NCBI GenBank assembly: GCA_036380875.1
Contig: DASVDX010000072.1
Coordinates: 17,886 to 81,885 of the forward strand
Reading direction: 5' to 3'
DNA: 64,000 nucleotides
Source of the DNA: ZC4RG17 sp036380875
GTDB lineage: Bacteria; Actinomycetota; Acidimicrobiia; Spongiisociales; ZC4RG35
A program made the translations under genes and the position numbers. The notes beneath the pieces were generated by a model. The model was not told where the DNA came from. It searched no databases and saw nothing but the letters and a program-made list of their open reading frames with translations. The stretch's first letter is position 1. Each line of letters begins with the position of its first letter. Below are positions 26,892 through 35,535 of this stretch, in pieces.

Positions 26892-27219
26892 CTTCCTCGG
26901 CCTCGGCCTCAGTGGCGAGGGCCTGGGCGACCCGGGCTGCCTCCTCCCGTCCTCCCTCAGCCAGGGTCGCCCGGTCGGTCAGGAGCGTCACCTGGTTGTT
27001 CAGGACCTGGAGGAAGCCGCCGTGGACGCCGATCGTGGTCCGTCCGCCACCCTCCGCCTCGATGACGACCGCGCCCGTCTGGAGCGCGGCCATCACCGGC
27101 TCGTGGTCGGCGAGAATGCCGATCTCGCCTTCCGTGGTGCGGGCGATGACGAAGGTCGCCTCGCCCGACCACACGGTCTCCTCGGGGGAGACCACGTCCA
27201 CGTGGAAGGTCTTCGCCAC
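26863..27219 (-). CDS. atpC: ATP synthase epsilon subunit
   Basis: Central-stalk epsilon subunit, 118 aa. The N-terminal beta-barrel is clear (FHVDVVSPEETVWSGEATFV, GEIGILADHEPVMAAL, GGFLQVLNNQVTLL). The C-terminal regulatory helical hairpin is shortened: after EEAARVAQALATEAEAEED the chain ends in an acidic tail, so ATP-dependent inhibition may be weak. The GTG start overlaps the atpD stop by one base. Confidence 0.94.
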   Translation of the reverse strand: MAKTFHVDVVSPEETVWSGEATFVIARTTEGEIGILADHEPVMAALQTGAVVIEAEGGGRTTIGVHGGFLQVLNNQVTLLTDRATLAEGGREEAARVAQALATEAEAEEDAETGGETG

Positions 27220-28649
27220 TAGGCGGCTGCTCCCTGACGCGCGATCTCGGCGGCCCGCTTCTCGACGTCCTCACGGCCGCCGACCATGTAGAACGCCTGC
27301 TCCGGGAACTGATCCATCTCTCCGTCGATGATCGCTCGGAACGAGCTGATCGTCTCTTCGATAGGCGTGTAGACGCCGGGCTGGCCGGTGAACTTCTCAG
27401 CCACGAACATCGGCTGGGCGAGGAAGCGCTGGATGCGCCGCGCCCGGGCGACGATCAGCTTGTCCTCTTCGGAGAGCTCGTCGATGCCGAGGATGGCGAT
27501 GATGTCCTGCAGGTCCTTGTAGCGCTGCAAGATCCGCTGCACCTCGGTGGCGACGAAGTAGTGCTCCTCCCCCACGAGCTGCGGGTCGAGGGCACGGCTC
27601 GTCGAATCGAGCGGGTCCACCGCCGGGTAGATGCCCAAGGCGGTGAGCGGACGGCTCAACACCGTCGTGGCGTCGAGGTGGGCGAACGCGGTGTGCGGCG
27701 CCGGGTCGGTGATGTCGTCGGCGGGCACGTAGATGGCCTGCAGCGAGGTGATCGACTTGCCCTTGAGCGAGGTGATCCGCTCCTGGAGGAAGCCCATCTC
27801 GTCGGCCAGGTTGGGCTGGTATCCCACCTCCGACGGCATCCGGCCGAGCAGCGTGGACACCTCCGAGCCGGCCTGAGTGAAGCGGAAGATGTTGTCGATG
27901 AAGAGCAGCACGTCCTGGTTCTGCTCGTCCCGGAAGTACTCGGCCATGGTCAGGGCGGACAGGGCGACCCGCAGGCGCACGCCCGGCGGCTCGTCCATCT
28001 GGCCGAACACGAGGGCGGTCTTGTCGAGCACCCCGGCGTCGGCCATCTCGAGCCACAGGTCGGTGCCTTCACGGGTCCGCTCACCCACGCCGGCGAACAC
28101 GGACACACCGCCGTGCTGGCCGGCGACGCGGCTGATCATCTCCTGGATGAGCACGGTCTTGCCGACGCCGGCACCGCCGAACAGGCCGATCTTGCCGCCT
28201 TCGAGGTAGGGGGTGATCAGGTCGATGACCTTGATGCCCGTCTCGAAGATCTTCCGCTGCGGCTCCACGTCCTCGAACCGAGGCGGCTGGCGGTGGATGG
28301 GCCAGCGCGGCTCCCCGAACTCCTTGTCGGGAGCGTCGAGGGACTGGCCCCACACGTTGAAGATGTGTCCGAGGACCTGGTTGCCGACCGGCACCGTGAT
28401 CGGGCCGCCGGTGGAGACGACGGGTGCGCCACGAGTCAGGCCGTCGGTCGGCGCCATGGCGATGGCCCGCACCTTGGAGTCGCCGAGATGCTGGGCGACC
28501 TCGGCGACCACCTTCCGCTTGTCGCCGCCGAGCTCGAACTCGATCTCGACCGCGTGGAGGATCTCGGGCAGCTCCCCGGGCGGGAACTCGATGTCGACGA
28601 CCGGGCCCGCCACCTTGACGATCCGGCCAGTGCTTCCTGTCTCAGACAT
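27219..28649 (-). CDS. atpD: ATP synthase beta subunit
   Basis: Catalytic F1 beta subunit of 476 aa. P-loop GGAGVGKTVLIQEM, catalytic Glu in GVGERTREGTDLW, Walker B VLLFIDNIFRFTQAG and the DELSEEDK loop of the C-terminal domain (DELSEEDKLIVARAR). It forms the catalytic ring with AtpA. atpG lies 17 bp upstream and atpC overlaps downstream. Confidence 0.98.
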   Translation of the reverse strand: MSETGSTGRIVKVAGPVVDIEFPPGELPEILHAVEIEFELGGDKRKVVAEVAQHLGDSKVRAIAMAPTDGLTRGAPVVSTGGPITVPVGNQVLGHIFNVWGQSLDAPDKEFGEPRWPIHRQPPRFEDVEPQRKIFETGIKVIDLITPYLEGGKIGLFGGAGVGKTVLIQEMISRVAGQHGGVSVFAGVGERTREGTDLWLEMADAGVLDKTALVFGQMDEPPGVRLRVALSALTMAEYFRDEQNQDVLLFIDNIFRFTQAGSEVSTLLGRMPSEVGYQPNLADEMGFLQERITSLKGKSITSLQAIYVPADDITDPAPHTAFAHLDATTVLSRPLTALGIYPAVDPLDSTSRALDPQLVGEEHYFVATEVQRILQRYKDLQDIIAILGIDELSEEDKLIVARARRIQRFLAQPMFVAEKFTGQPGVYTPIEETISSFRAIIDGEMDQFPEQAFYMVGGREDVEKRAAEIARQGAAA

Positions 28650-28666
28650 GTGCTGCTCCTAGCTTC

Positions 28667-29554
28667 TCAAGAACCTGCAGATTCAGCCAAAGCCTCGGCT
28701 CCGCCCACGATCTCAGTGATAGCGGTCGTGATCTCGGCTTGACGGGCCCGGTTGGCCTGGACCGTCAGGCGGCGGATCAGCTCCTCGGCGTTGTCGGTGG
28801 CGGCCTTCATCGCCCGGCGGCGGGCCGAGTGCTCCGAGGCCGACGCCTCGAGGAGCATGTTGAACGCCGTGGCCTCCACGTATCGAGGCAGGAGACGGTC
28901 GAGGATCTCACGCGGCGACGGCTCGAACTCGTACGTCACGGACGGCCGGTCCCCCGTCCCCTCCGGGGGCACGATGGGCAGCAGCCGAAACGAAGTCGGC
29001 GTTTGGGTGAGGGCCGAGCGGAATGTCGTGAAGAAGGCCTGGAGCTCGTCGATCTCACCCTCGCCGTAGGCGTCCATGACCGTGTTGGCGATGGAGCGGG
29101 CGTCGCCGTAGCCGGGAGTGTCGGTCACCCCGAGCCAGGCCCGCTCGATCCGGTAGTTGCGGTACCGGAAGTAGGCCTGAGCGGTCTTGCCGACGGTGTA
29201 CAGCACGACGTCGCGGCCGGCGTTGCGCTGTTCGATCATCGCCTGCTCGGCCATGCGGATGATGTTCGACGAATAGGCACCGGCGAGGCCGCGGTCGGCC
29301 GCCACCACCAGCACTCCGACAGTCTGAACGGGCCGCTGCTCGAGGAGCATGTGGGAGGCGCCCCCAGTGCTGGCTCCTCCCACGGTCTCGATCACCTCGA
29401 TCAGCTTCGCCGTGTATGGCTTGGAGGCGTTGACCCGGGCGACCGCCTTGGGGATGCGCGAGGCGGCGATCAGCTCCATGGCACGGGTGATCTTTTTGAT
29501 CGCCTCGACGCTGCGGATGCGGCGCCGGGTGTCACGGAGGGCGGCACTCGCCAT
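28667..29554 (-). CDS. atpG: ATP synthase gamma subunit
   Basis: Rotor shaft of F1, 295 aa. The conserved N-terminal helix is DTRRRIRSVEAIKKITRAME, the middle has VLVVAADRGLAGAYSSNI, and the C-terminal helix reads MKAATDNAEELIRRLTVQAN. It begins 6 bp after atpA. Confidence 0.97.
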   Translation of the reverse strand: MASAALRDTRRRIRSVEAIKKITRAMELIAASRIPKAVARVNASKPYTAKLIEVIETVGGASTGGASHMLLEQRPVQTVGVLVVAADRGLAGAYSSNIIRMAEQAMIEQRNAGRDVVLYTVGKTAQAYFRYRNYRIERAWLGVTDTPGYGDARSIANTVMDAYGEGEIDELQAFFTTFRSALTQTPTSFRLLPIVPPEGTGDRPSVTYEFEPSPREILDRLLPRYVEATAFNMLLEASASEHSARRRAMKAATDNAEELIRRLTVQANRARQAEITTAITEIVGGAEALAESAGS

Positions 29555-29560
29555 CGGCCG

Positions 29561-31102
29561 TTACTCCTCCCCGCTCTCGGCGGTGAAGCTGTCTACGTAG
29601 CTCTGGATCGCCTGGCGGAGACGATCCTCGTCACCGATCTCACCGGTGTCGCGGATGTGGTCGAGGACATCTCCGAACCGGGACCGGACGTGCTCGCGGA
29701 GCCCGTTCTCGAAGCGCTGGATCTCGTTCACGGGGATCGAGTCCATGAAGCCCTCGGTCACGGCAAAGATGACGAGCACCTGCTCCTCCACCGCCATCGG
29801 CTGGTACTGAGGCTGCTTGAGCACCTCGACCACCCGCCGGCCCCGCTCGAGCTGGGCCAGCGAGGCGGCGTCGAGGTCGGAACCGAACTCGGCGAACGCT
29901 GCCAGGTCGCGGTACTGGGCCAGGTTGAGGCGCAGCGGACCGGCGATCTTCTTCATCGCCTTGATCTGGGCGTCGCCGCCCACCCGGGAGACGGAGGTAC
30001 CGGCGTTCACCGCCGGACGGATGCCCTGATAGAAGAGGTCCGTCTCGAGGAACACCTGGCCGTCGGTGATCGAGATCACGTTGGTGGGGATGTAGGCCGA
30101 GATGTCGTTGGCCTTCGTCTCGATGACCGGCAGACCGGTGAGGGACCCCGCTCCGTGCTCGTCGTTGAGCTTGGCGCAGCGCTCCAGCAGTCGGGAATGC
30201 AGGTAGAAGACGTCGCCCGGATAGGCCTCGCGGCCGGGTGGCCGACGCAGGAGCAGCGAGATCTCGCGATAGGCGATGGCCTGCTTGGTCAGGTCGTCGA
30301 ACATCACCAGGGCGTGCTGGCCGTTGTACATCCAGTACTGGCCGATGGCCGACCCGGCGTAGGGGGCGTACATCTGCAGAGCGGGAGCAGCTGAGGCCGG
30401 GGCGTTGACCACGACCGTGTACTCCATGGCACCGTGCTCGGTGAGCACGTCGACCACCTCGGCCACCGTGGACGCTTTCTGGCCGATCGCGACGTAGACG
30501 CACTTCACTTCCTGGTCGGTGCCCTGGTAGCGCTTCTGATTGATGATCGTGTCGACCAGGAGGGCCGTCTTGCCGGTCTGGCGGTCGCCGATGATGAGCT
30601 GGCGCTGGCCACGGCCGATCGGAGTCATGGAGTCGATGGCCTTGATGCCGGTCTGCAGCGGCTGATGGACCGGCTTGCGCATGACCACCGAGGGCGCCTG
30701 CACTTCGAGGAGACGCCTCTCGGTCGCTTCGATCGGACCCTTGCCGTCGACGGGGTTTCCGAGGGTGTCGACGACCCGGCCCAGCAGGGCGTCGCCGACC
30801 GGCACGGAGAGCACCGTTCCGGTCTGCTTGACGGGGTCGCCCTCTTCGATGTGGGAGTACTCGCCCATGAGCACGACGCCGAGGTCGTCCTCGTCGATGT
30901 TCAGGGTCACACCGAGCAAACCGCCAGGGAACTCGAGGAGCTCGGAGGCCATCACATACGGGAGTCCCCGGACGCGGGCGACGCCGTCAGCGATCGACGT
31001 GACGTAGCCGACGGTTTCCTCGGTGATCCCGGGCTCCCACCCTTCGAGGTTCTTTCTGAGTGAGGCGGTGATTTCTTCTGCGGAGATGGTCAAGTCAGCC
31101 AT
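29561..31102 (-). CDS. atpA: ATP synthase alpha subunit
   Basis: Non-catalytic F1 subunit, 513 aa. P-loop GDRQTGKTALLVDTII, regulatory segment ALVMFDDLTKQAIAYREISL, and the alpha signature region PAVNAGTSVSRVGGDAQ. The ATG is 10 bp after the atpH stop. Confidence 0.98.
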   Translation of the reverse strand: MADLTISAEEITASLRKNLEGWEPGITEETVGYVTSIADGVARVRGLPYVMASELLEFPGGLLGVTLNIDEDDLGVVLMGEYSHIEEGDPVKQTGTVLSVPVGDALLGRVVDTLGNPVDGKGPIEATERRLLEVQAPSVVMRKPVHQPLQTGIKAIDSMTPIGRGQRQLIIGDRQTGKTALLVDTIINQKRYQGTDQEVKCVYVAIGQKASTVAEVVDVLTEHGAMEYTVVVNAPASAAPALQMYAPYAGSAIGQYWMYNGQHALVMFDDLTKQAIAYREISLLLRRPPGREAYPGDVFYLHSRLLERCAKLNDEHGAGSLTGLPVIETKANDISAYIPTNVISITDGQVFLETDLFYQGIRPAVNAGTSVSRVGGDAQIKAMKKIAGPLRLNLAQYRDLAAFAEFGSDLDAASLAQLERGRRVVEVLKQPQYQPMAVEEQVLVIFAVTEGFMDSIPVNEIQRFENGLREHVRSRFGDVLDHIRDTGEIGDEDRLRQAIQSYVDSFTAESGEE

Positions 31103-31112
31103 GGGCTACTCC

Positions 31113-31643
31113 TCATCGGGCCAGGAGGACGTTGCGGAGCGATTCGAGCTTCGAGGCCACCGACCCGTCGATCACGGTGTCCCCCACCCGGGCGACGATG
31201 CCGCCGACGATGGAGGGATCCACGACCGTGCGCACCTCTACTTGGGTGCCGGTGGCACGGCTGAGGGCAGCGGCGAGGCGGTCGACGGTCTGGGGGTCGA
31301 GGGGGATTGCAGAGCGGATCTCGGCCAGCTGCCGGTTGCGAGCCGCCGCGGACTGGCGTGCGAGCTCGGTGGCGAGCTCGCCGAGGTCGCCGCCGAGATC
31401 CCGACCGATCAGGAACTCGACGAGGCTCGCCGTCAGCGGCGAGGCACGGCCCTCGAGGAGGTCGGAGACGATCGCCCGCTTCCGGTCGAAGGGGATCTGG
31501 GGATCGGTCAGAGCAGACCGCAGTTCCGGCGAGCCTTCGATCTGGCGGCCGAGCTCGTACAACTCGCTCTCGACGCGCTCTAGAACACCCTCGGCGCGGG
31601 CGATCTCGAGGATGCCGGCGGCGTAACCAGAGACCCGGTCCAC
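31113..31643 (-). CDS. atpH: ATP synthase delta subunit
   Basis: Peripheral-stalk delta subunit, 176 aa. N-terminal helical domain YAAGILEIARAEGVLERVES and the C-terminal region TGTQVEVRTVVDPSIVGGIV followed by RVGDTVIDGSVASKLESL are typical of OSCP/delta. Start is GTG, overlapping the atpF stop by one base. Confidence 0.95.
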   Translation of the reverse strand: MDRVSGYAAGILEIARAEGVLERVESELYELGRQIEGSPELRSALTDPQIPFDRKRAIVSDLLEGRASPLTASLVEFLIGRDLGGDLGELATELARQSAAARNRQLAEIRSAIPLDPQTVDRLAAALSRATGTQVEVRTVVDPSIVGGIVARVGDTVIDGSVASKLESLRNVLLAR

Positions 31644-32182
31644 TACTTGCTCTCCAGCTCGGCGATGTACTGCTCTACCAGGCCCAGCTGAGCTTCACGG
31701 TCGAGAGACTGGCCGACGACCCGCTCGGCGAGGTCGATCGACAGGTTGGCCACGTCCCGGCGCGCCTCGGCCAGCGCCCGGGTGCGCTCGGCCTGCGCCT
31801 CCTCGCGTGCTTTGGCCACGATCTCGGCAGCCTGCTCCTCGGCCTTGGCAATGATCTCGTTCTTCATCGCCTCAGCCTGGGTGCGAGCCTCCTGGATGAT
31901 CTGGTTGGCCTCCTCGCGGGCTTCGGCGAGCTGGGCCCGATAGTCGGCCAGCAGGGTCTCCGCCTCGTTCTTGGCCTTTTCCGCCTCAGCGAGCTGCCCG
32001 GCGATCGCCTGCTGCCGCGCTTCGAGCATCCGGTTGATCGCCGGGCCGGCGAACCGCCAGATGAAGAAGAAGACGATGGCGAAGGCGATGATGCCGCCGA
32101 TGAGCTCGGCTACCGGAGGCAGAAGGAGATCGAGGCCTCCTCCGCCTTCCGCTTCTTCAGCCGCTAGGTACCAGGGGTTCAT
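31643..32182 (-). CDS. atpF: ATP synthase b subunit
   Basis: Peripheral-stalk b subunit, 179 aa. One membrane helix at about residues 22-45 (PVAELIGGIIAFAIVFFFIW) is followed by a long charged coiled coil (EARQQAIAGQLAEAEKAKNE onward). I take the ATG beginning MNPWYLAAEEAEGGGG, 7 bp after the atpE stop. A longer reading frame starting inside atpE is not plausible. Confidence 0.95.
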   Translation of the reverse strand: MNPWYLAAEEAEGGGGLDLLLPPVAELIGGIIAFAIVFFFIWRFAGPAINRMLEARQQAIAGQLAEAEKAKNEAETLLADYRAQLAEAREEANQIIQEARTQAEAMKNEIIAKAEEQAAEIVAKAREEAQAERTRALAEARRDVANLSIDLAERVVGQSLDREAQLGLVEQYIAELESK

Positions 32183-32189
32183 GGTCTGA

Positions 32190-32459
32190 TCAGCCGCCGA
32201 GGAAGAAGAGAACGAAGCCGAACAGGGCCAGGGCCTCGGACAGGGCCATGCCGATGAACATGTTGGTCCGGACCATGCCGGCGGCCTCGGGCTGGCGAGC
32301 CATCGCCTGGACCGCATTGCCGGCCACGATTCCCACACCGATGCCGGGGCCGATGGCGGCGAGGCCGTAGCCGACCGTGTTGATACTGCCGGTGATCCCG
32401 GAGGCCTCTTGGGCGAGCACCTGAGCAGCGGCCGTGATCACGGCGAGTACTGCATCCAT
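32190..32459 (-). CDS. atpE: ATP synthase c subunit
   Basis: Rotor-ring proteolipid, 89 aa with two membrane helices. The polar loop is ARQPEAAGMVR, and the ion-binding carboxylate is Glu75 in GMALSEALALFGF. The residue after it is Ala rather than Ser/Thr and no Gln sits in helix 1 at the Na+ position, so proton coupling is expected. A glycine-rich helix 1 (GYGLAAIGPGIGVGIVAG) fits the c-ring packing motif. Confidence 0.97.
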   Translation of the reverse strand: MDAVLAVITAAAQVLAQEASGITGSINTVGYGLAAIGPGIGVGIVAGNAVQAMARQPEAAGMVRTNMFIGMALSEALALFGFVLFFLGG

Positions 32460-32517
32460 TGCGTTTCTTCCTTTCTTCCCTGACCGTGCGCTCTACTCCC
32501 TTGAACCGACGTCTGCA

Positions 32518-33360
32518 TCAGTGGCCGAACTCGACCGAGTCAGCGATGTAGACGGCGGACAAGAGCGTGAAGATGTATGCCTGGACGACCGAGACGAAGA
32601 TCTCGAAAGCGAGGATGGCGATGCCCAGGAGGAACCACATGAGACCGGCGCCGCCCTTCAGGGGGGACACGTCGCCGGTGAACGCGGCTCCGATGAAGAC
32701 GACACCCGACGCCAGGAGCAGGCTCAGCATCGTGTGACCCGCCACGAGGTTGGCGAAGAGTCGGACTGCCAGCGAGAAGGGGCGGATGATGAGGTACTGG
32801 GCCAGCTCGATGAGCCCGATGAGCGGCCTCAGCATCGCCGGCACGTGGGACGGCCACACGACGTCCTTCAGGTAGCGGAACCCGTGCTTCTTCAGTCCCA
32901 CACCGAGATAGATGAAGTAGGTGACGAGGGCGAGGAAGCCGGGGATGGCCATCCGCGAGGTGATGGGGAAGTTGATGAGCGGGGTGATCTCGAAGAGGTT
33001 GCCCACGAGGATGAACATGAAGAGGGAGAGGAGGTACGGGTAGTACTTGATGCCCTCGGGACCGATCACACCGACCGCCAGCTCGTCGCGGACGAAGCCG
33101 GTGAGCGCTTCGATGGCGGCCTGGAACTTCGAAGGAACCAAGCTGGGCTTGCGGAAGGCGAAGTAGAGGACGGCGACCACGATCAGCGCCGCCAGGATCA
33201 TGAGGAGGATGGTGCGGTTGACCTGACCGAAGATGTTGGGGAGCACGAAGAGCTCGGTCACATCGTGCGGGGCGCACATCGGCTGGGTGAGATCGCACTC
33301 TTCTGCAGCCACGACGAAGGTGTTGGCGAAGGTGCGCAAACCGGCTGTCAGCTGATCCAA
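32518..33360 (-). CDS. atpB: ATP synthase a subunit
   Basis: Membrane subunit forming the proton half-channels, 280 aa with about six hydrophobic segments. The essential Arg is in RPFSLAVRLFANLVAGH, and FEIFVSVVQAYIFTLLSAVY is the conserved last helix. Its start overlaps the atpI 3' end by 13 bp. Confidence 0.97.
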   Translation of the reverse strand: MDQLTAGLRTFANTFVVAAEECDLTQPMCAPHDVTELFVLPNIFGQVNRTILLMILAALIVVAVLYFAFRKPSLVPSKFQAAIEALTGFVRDELAVGVIGPEGIKYYPYLLSLFMFILVGNLFEITPLINFPITSRMAIPGFLALVTYFIYLGVGLKKHGFRYLKDVVWPSHVPAMLRPLIGLIELAQYLIIRPFSLAVRLFANLVAGHTMLSLLLASGVVFIGAAFTGDVSPLKGGAGLMWFLLGIAILAFEIFVSVVQAYIFTLLSAVYIADSVEFGH

Positions 33361-33779
33361 TCCAGGTTCCTTTCTCGTCCCTTGGCCACCGCCACGGCCT
33401 CCCAGACCACCAGGGCCAGGTACACGACCACCGCGGATATACCGAAAGCCATCCGATCGATATCGACCATGCGTGCGATCAGCAGCATCGTCCCGGTGAT
33501 CAGTCCCAGCCTCAGGAAGAATCCGAGGAGGGCGGCGGCATGATAGACCGCAAGGCTTATCCGGGCTGAAATCGACAGGATCGCCCCCGACAGGAGGAAG
33601 TTCCCCACCACGATCGCCACCCCGAGGGCCGAGGCCCAGGCCCCCTCCAGGCCCCTGGTCAGCCAGAAGATCGCGATCACGATCGGCCCGACCCAGACGA
33701 CCCGCCGTGCGGTGTGACGGGCGAGGATCGCCTCTACGGGAACCTCACCGGCGACGGGCTCGTGCCGCTCCAGGCTCAT
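33348..33779 (-). CDS. atpI: ATP synthase I-like membrane protein
   Basis: A 143-aa protein with four predicted membrane helices (VVWVGPIVIAIFWLTRG, ALGVAIVVGNFLLSGAILSI, YHAAALLGFFLRLGLITGTM, MAFGISAVVVYLALVVWEAV). This is the size and topology of AtpI, which helps assemble the c-ring. The ATG beginning MSLERHEPV overlaps the upstream stop by ATGA. A further upstream start is unlikely. Confidence 0.8.
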   Translation of the reverse strand: MSLERHEPVAGEVPVEAILARHTARRVVWVGPIVIAIFWLTRGLEGAWASALGVAIVVGNFLLSGAILSISARISLAVYHAAALLGFFLRLGLITGTMLLIARMVDIDRMAFGISAVVVYLALVVWEAVAVAKGRERNLDWIS

Positions 33780-34036
33780 CGCGGGGAATCCTGGTCGGGA
33801 AGGGTGGCCGCCGGGTGGCTGGGCTGGGTCTTCATCTCGTGCCACAGGCGGGCGAAGGCGGCGTACGAGCCCAACAGGACGCCGATGATCACGGCGACGG
33901 GAGAGCTGTCGAGCCAGGCGTCGATACCGAGCCCGAGGAGGGTGCCGGCGAGCACCGAGCCGAAGAACGAGCCGCCGTCCCGGCGACCTTCGGTGATGGC
34001 AGCCCTGATGTGTGCCGTGGCGGACTCTTGCTTCAT
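33776..34036 (-). CDS. AtpZ/AtpI-family protein
   Basis: An 86-aa protein with two hydrophobic segments, the first GGSFFGSVLAGTLLGLGID and the second PVAVIIGVLLGSYAAFARLW. This is the layout of AtpZ-like proteins that head many atp operons and associate with AtpI. It is first in the operon. A TAGACT -10 and a CRP-type palindrome lie within 37 bp upstream. Confidence 0.8.
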   Translation of the reverse strand: MKQESATAHIRAAITEGRRDGGSFFGSVLAGTLLGLGIDAWLDSSPVAVIIGVLLGSYAAFARLWHEMKTQPSHPAATLPDQDSPR

Positions 34037-34049
34037 GGAATCCAGGAGC

Positions 34050-34073
34050 TTGTGAACAAGTTCACAAAGTCTA
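34050..34073 (-). promoter_or_regulatory. ATP synthase operon promoter with CRP/GlxR-type operator
   Basis: TGTGA-N6-TCACA at 34051-34066, extended to a perfect TTGTGAAC-AA-GTTCACAA palindrome at 34050-34067, is the canonical CRP/FNR-family half-site pair. On the minus strand a TAGACT -10 occupies 34068-34073, directly upstream of the palindrome. The factor would therefore sit over the transcription start, a repressing position. The site is 14 bp before the first start codon. Confidence 0.7.
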
Positions 34074-34171
34074 GAGGGTGGGGGTTGTCGTGGTGAAACC
34101 TAGCCGTGTCAGCGCATCCGGGGTAACGGAGCCGCCCCGTCGCCTCCCTCCCCCTCTTTCTCATGCGACCT

Positions 34172-35443
34172 TCACACGTGCCCGGGGAAGTCGGGTGGGT
34201 AGGGAGGAAACGCCGCCGCCAACTCCCTCACCCTCGACTCGATCGGCGCCAGGGCGGTCGGGTCGGCGTGGTGACGGAGAGCACGGGCGATCAGGCGGGC
34301 GACCTCTTCGGCCTCGGCCTCTTTCATCCCCTGGGTGGTCATGGCCGGCGTGCCGATACGCAGACCAGACGCCCGGAACGGGGGCCGGGGGTCGTTGGGG
34401 ATCGTGTTGTAGTTGAGGGTGATCCCGAGGCCGTCCAACATGCGGGCGGCGTCACGTCCGGTCAGGTCCTCGTCGACGGAACGGAGGTCGACCAAGAAGA
34501 GATGGTTGTCGGTCCCGCCGGAGACGACCCGGACGCCTTCGTCCATCATCGCCTCGGCCATCGCCCTGGCGTTGGCGACGATCTGGTCGGTGTAGGCGGA
34601 GAACTCCGGCTGGGAGGCCTCGTGGAAGCAGACGGCCTTGGCCGCGATCTGGCTCTCGATCGGCCCGCCTTGCCCGCCGGGGAACACGGCCTTGTCGATC
34701 ACCTCGGCGTATTTCTCACCGGACAGGATCATGCCTCCCCGAGGCCCGCGGAGCGCCTTGTGGGTGGTGGCGGTGACGATGTCGGCGTACTCGAGCGGGT
34801 TGGGGACGGTCTTGCCGGCCACCAGGCCGATGAAGTGGGCGGCGTCCACCAACAGCACGGCGTCTACCTCGTCGGCGATCTCTCGGAAGGCGGCGTAGTC
34901 GAGATGGCGGGAGTATGCCGAATACCCGGCGATGATGATCTTCGGACGGTGCTCCAGCGCCAGCTTGCGCACCGCGTCCATGTCGATCAGCTCGGTGCCG
35001 GGATCGACGCCGTAGGCGACGAAGTCGTAGAGGCTTCCCGAGAAGTTGACCGGCGACCCGTGGGTGAGGTGCCCGCCCTGGTCGAGGCGCATGCCGAGCA
35101 CGGTGTCGCCCGGCTTCAAGAGCGCCAGATACACCCCCATGTTGGCCTGGGCGCCGGAGTGGGGCTGGACGTTGGCGTGCACCGCCCCGAACAGGGACTT
35201 GGCCCGCTCGATGGCGAGCGATTCCATCTCGTCGACGACCTGGCAGCCTTCGTAGTAGCGCCGTCCCGGATAACCCTCGGCGTACTTGTTGGTGAAGACC
35301 GAGCCCGACGCCGCCATCACAGCCGCGGAGACGAAGTTCTCCGAGGCGATGAGGTGGATCGACGAGTTCTGTCGCTCCAGATCCTTGCGGATGAGCGCCG
35401 CGATCTGGGGATCGACCTCTTCCACGGGATTCATCGAGACCAT
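34172..35443 (-). CDS. glyA: Serine hydroxymethyltransferase
   Basis: PLP enzyme interconverting serine and glycine with tetrahydrofolate, 423 aa. Visible are SSIHLIASENFVSAAVMAAS, TNKYAEGYPGRRYYEGC, AHFIGLVAGK and the Schiff-base Lys region TATTHKALRGPRGGMI. I start at the ATG preceded by GGAG; the ATG three codons later is equally compatible. It keeps the conserved position between tsaC and the atp operon. Confidence 0.96.
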   Translation of the reverse strand: MVSMNPVEEVDPQIAALIRKDLERQNSSIHLIASENFVSAAVMAASGSVFTNKYAEGYPGRRYYEGCQVVDEMESLAIERAKSLFGAVHANVQPHSGAQANMGVYLALLKPGDTVLGMRLDQGGHLTHGSPVNFSGSLYDFVAYGVDPGTELIDMDAVRKLALEHRPKIIIAGYSAYSRHLDYAAFREIADEVDAVLLVDAAHFIGLVAGKTVPNPLEYADIVTATTHKALRGPRGGMILSGEKYAEVIDKAVFPGGQGGPIESQIAAKAVCFHEASQPEFSAYTDQIVANARAMAEAMMDEGVRVVSGGTDNHLFLVDLRSVDEDLTGRDAARMLDGLGITLNYNTIPNDPRPPFRASGLRIGTPAMTTQGMKEAEAEEVARLIARALRHHADPTALAPIESRVRELAAAFPPYPPDFPGHV

Positions 35444-35535
35444 GCCCTGACTCCGTCGACGTTTCCGGGCACAGTACTGGCCTCGGGTGCTTCCCCGAAA
35501 GCAAGCTAAAGGTCTGCCCGTCTCCACGCCGATAG

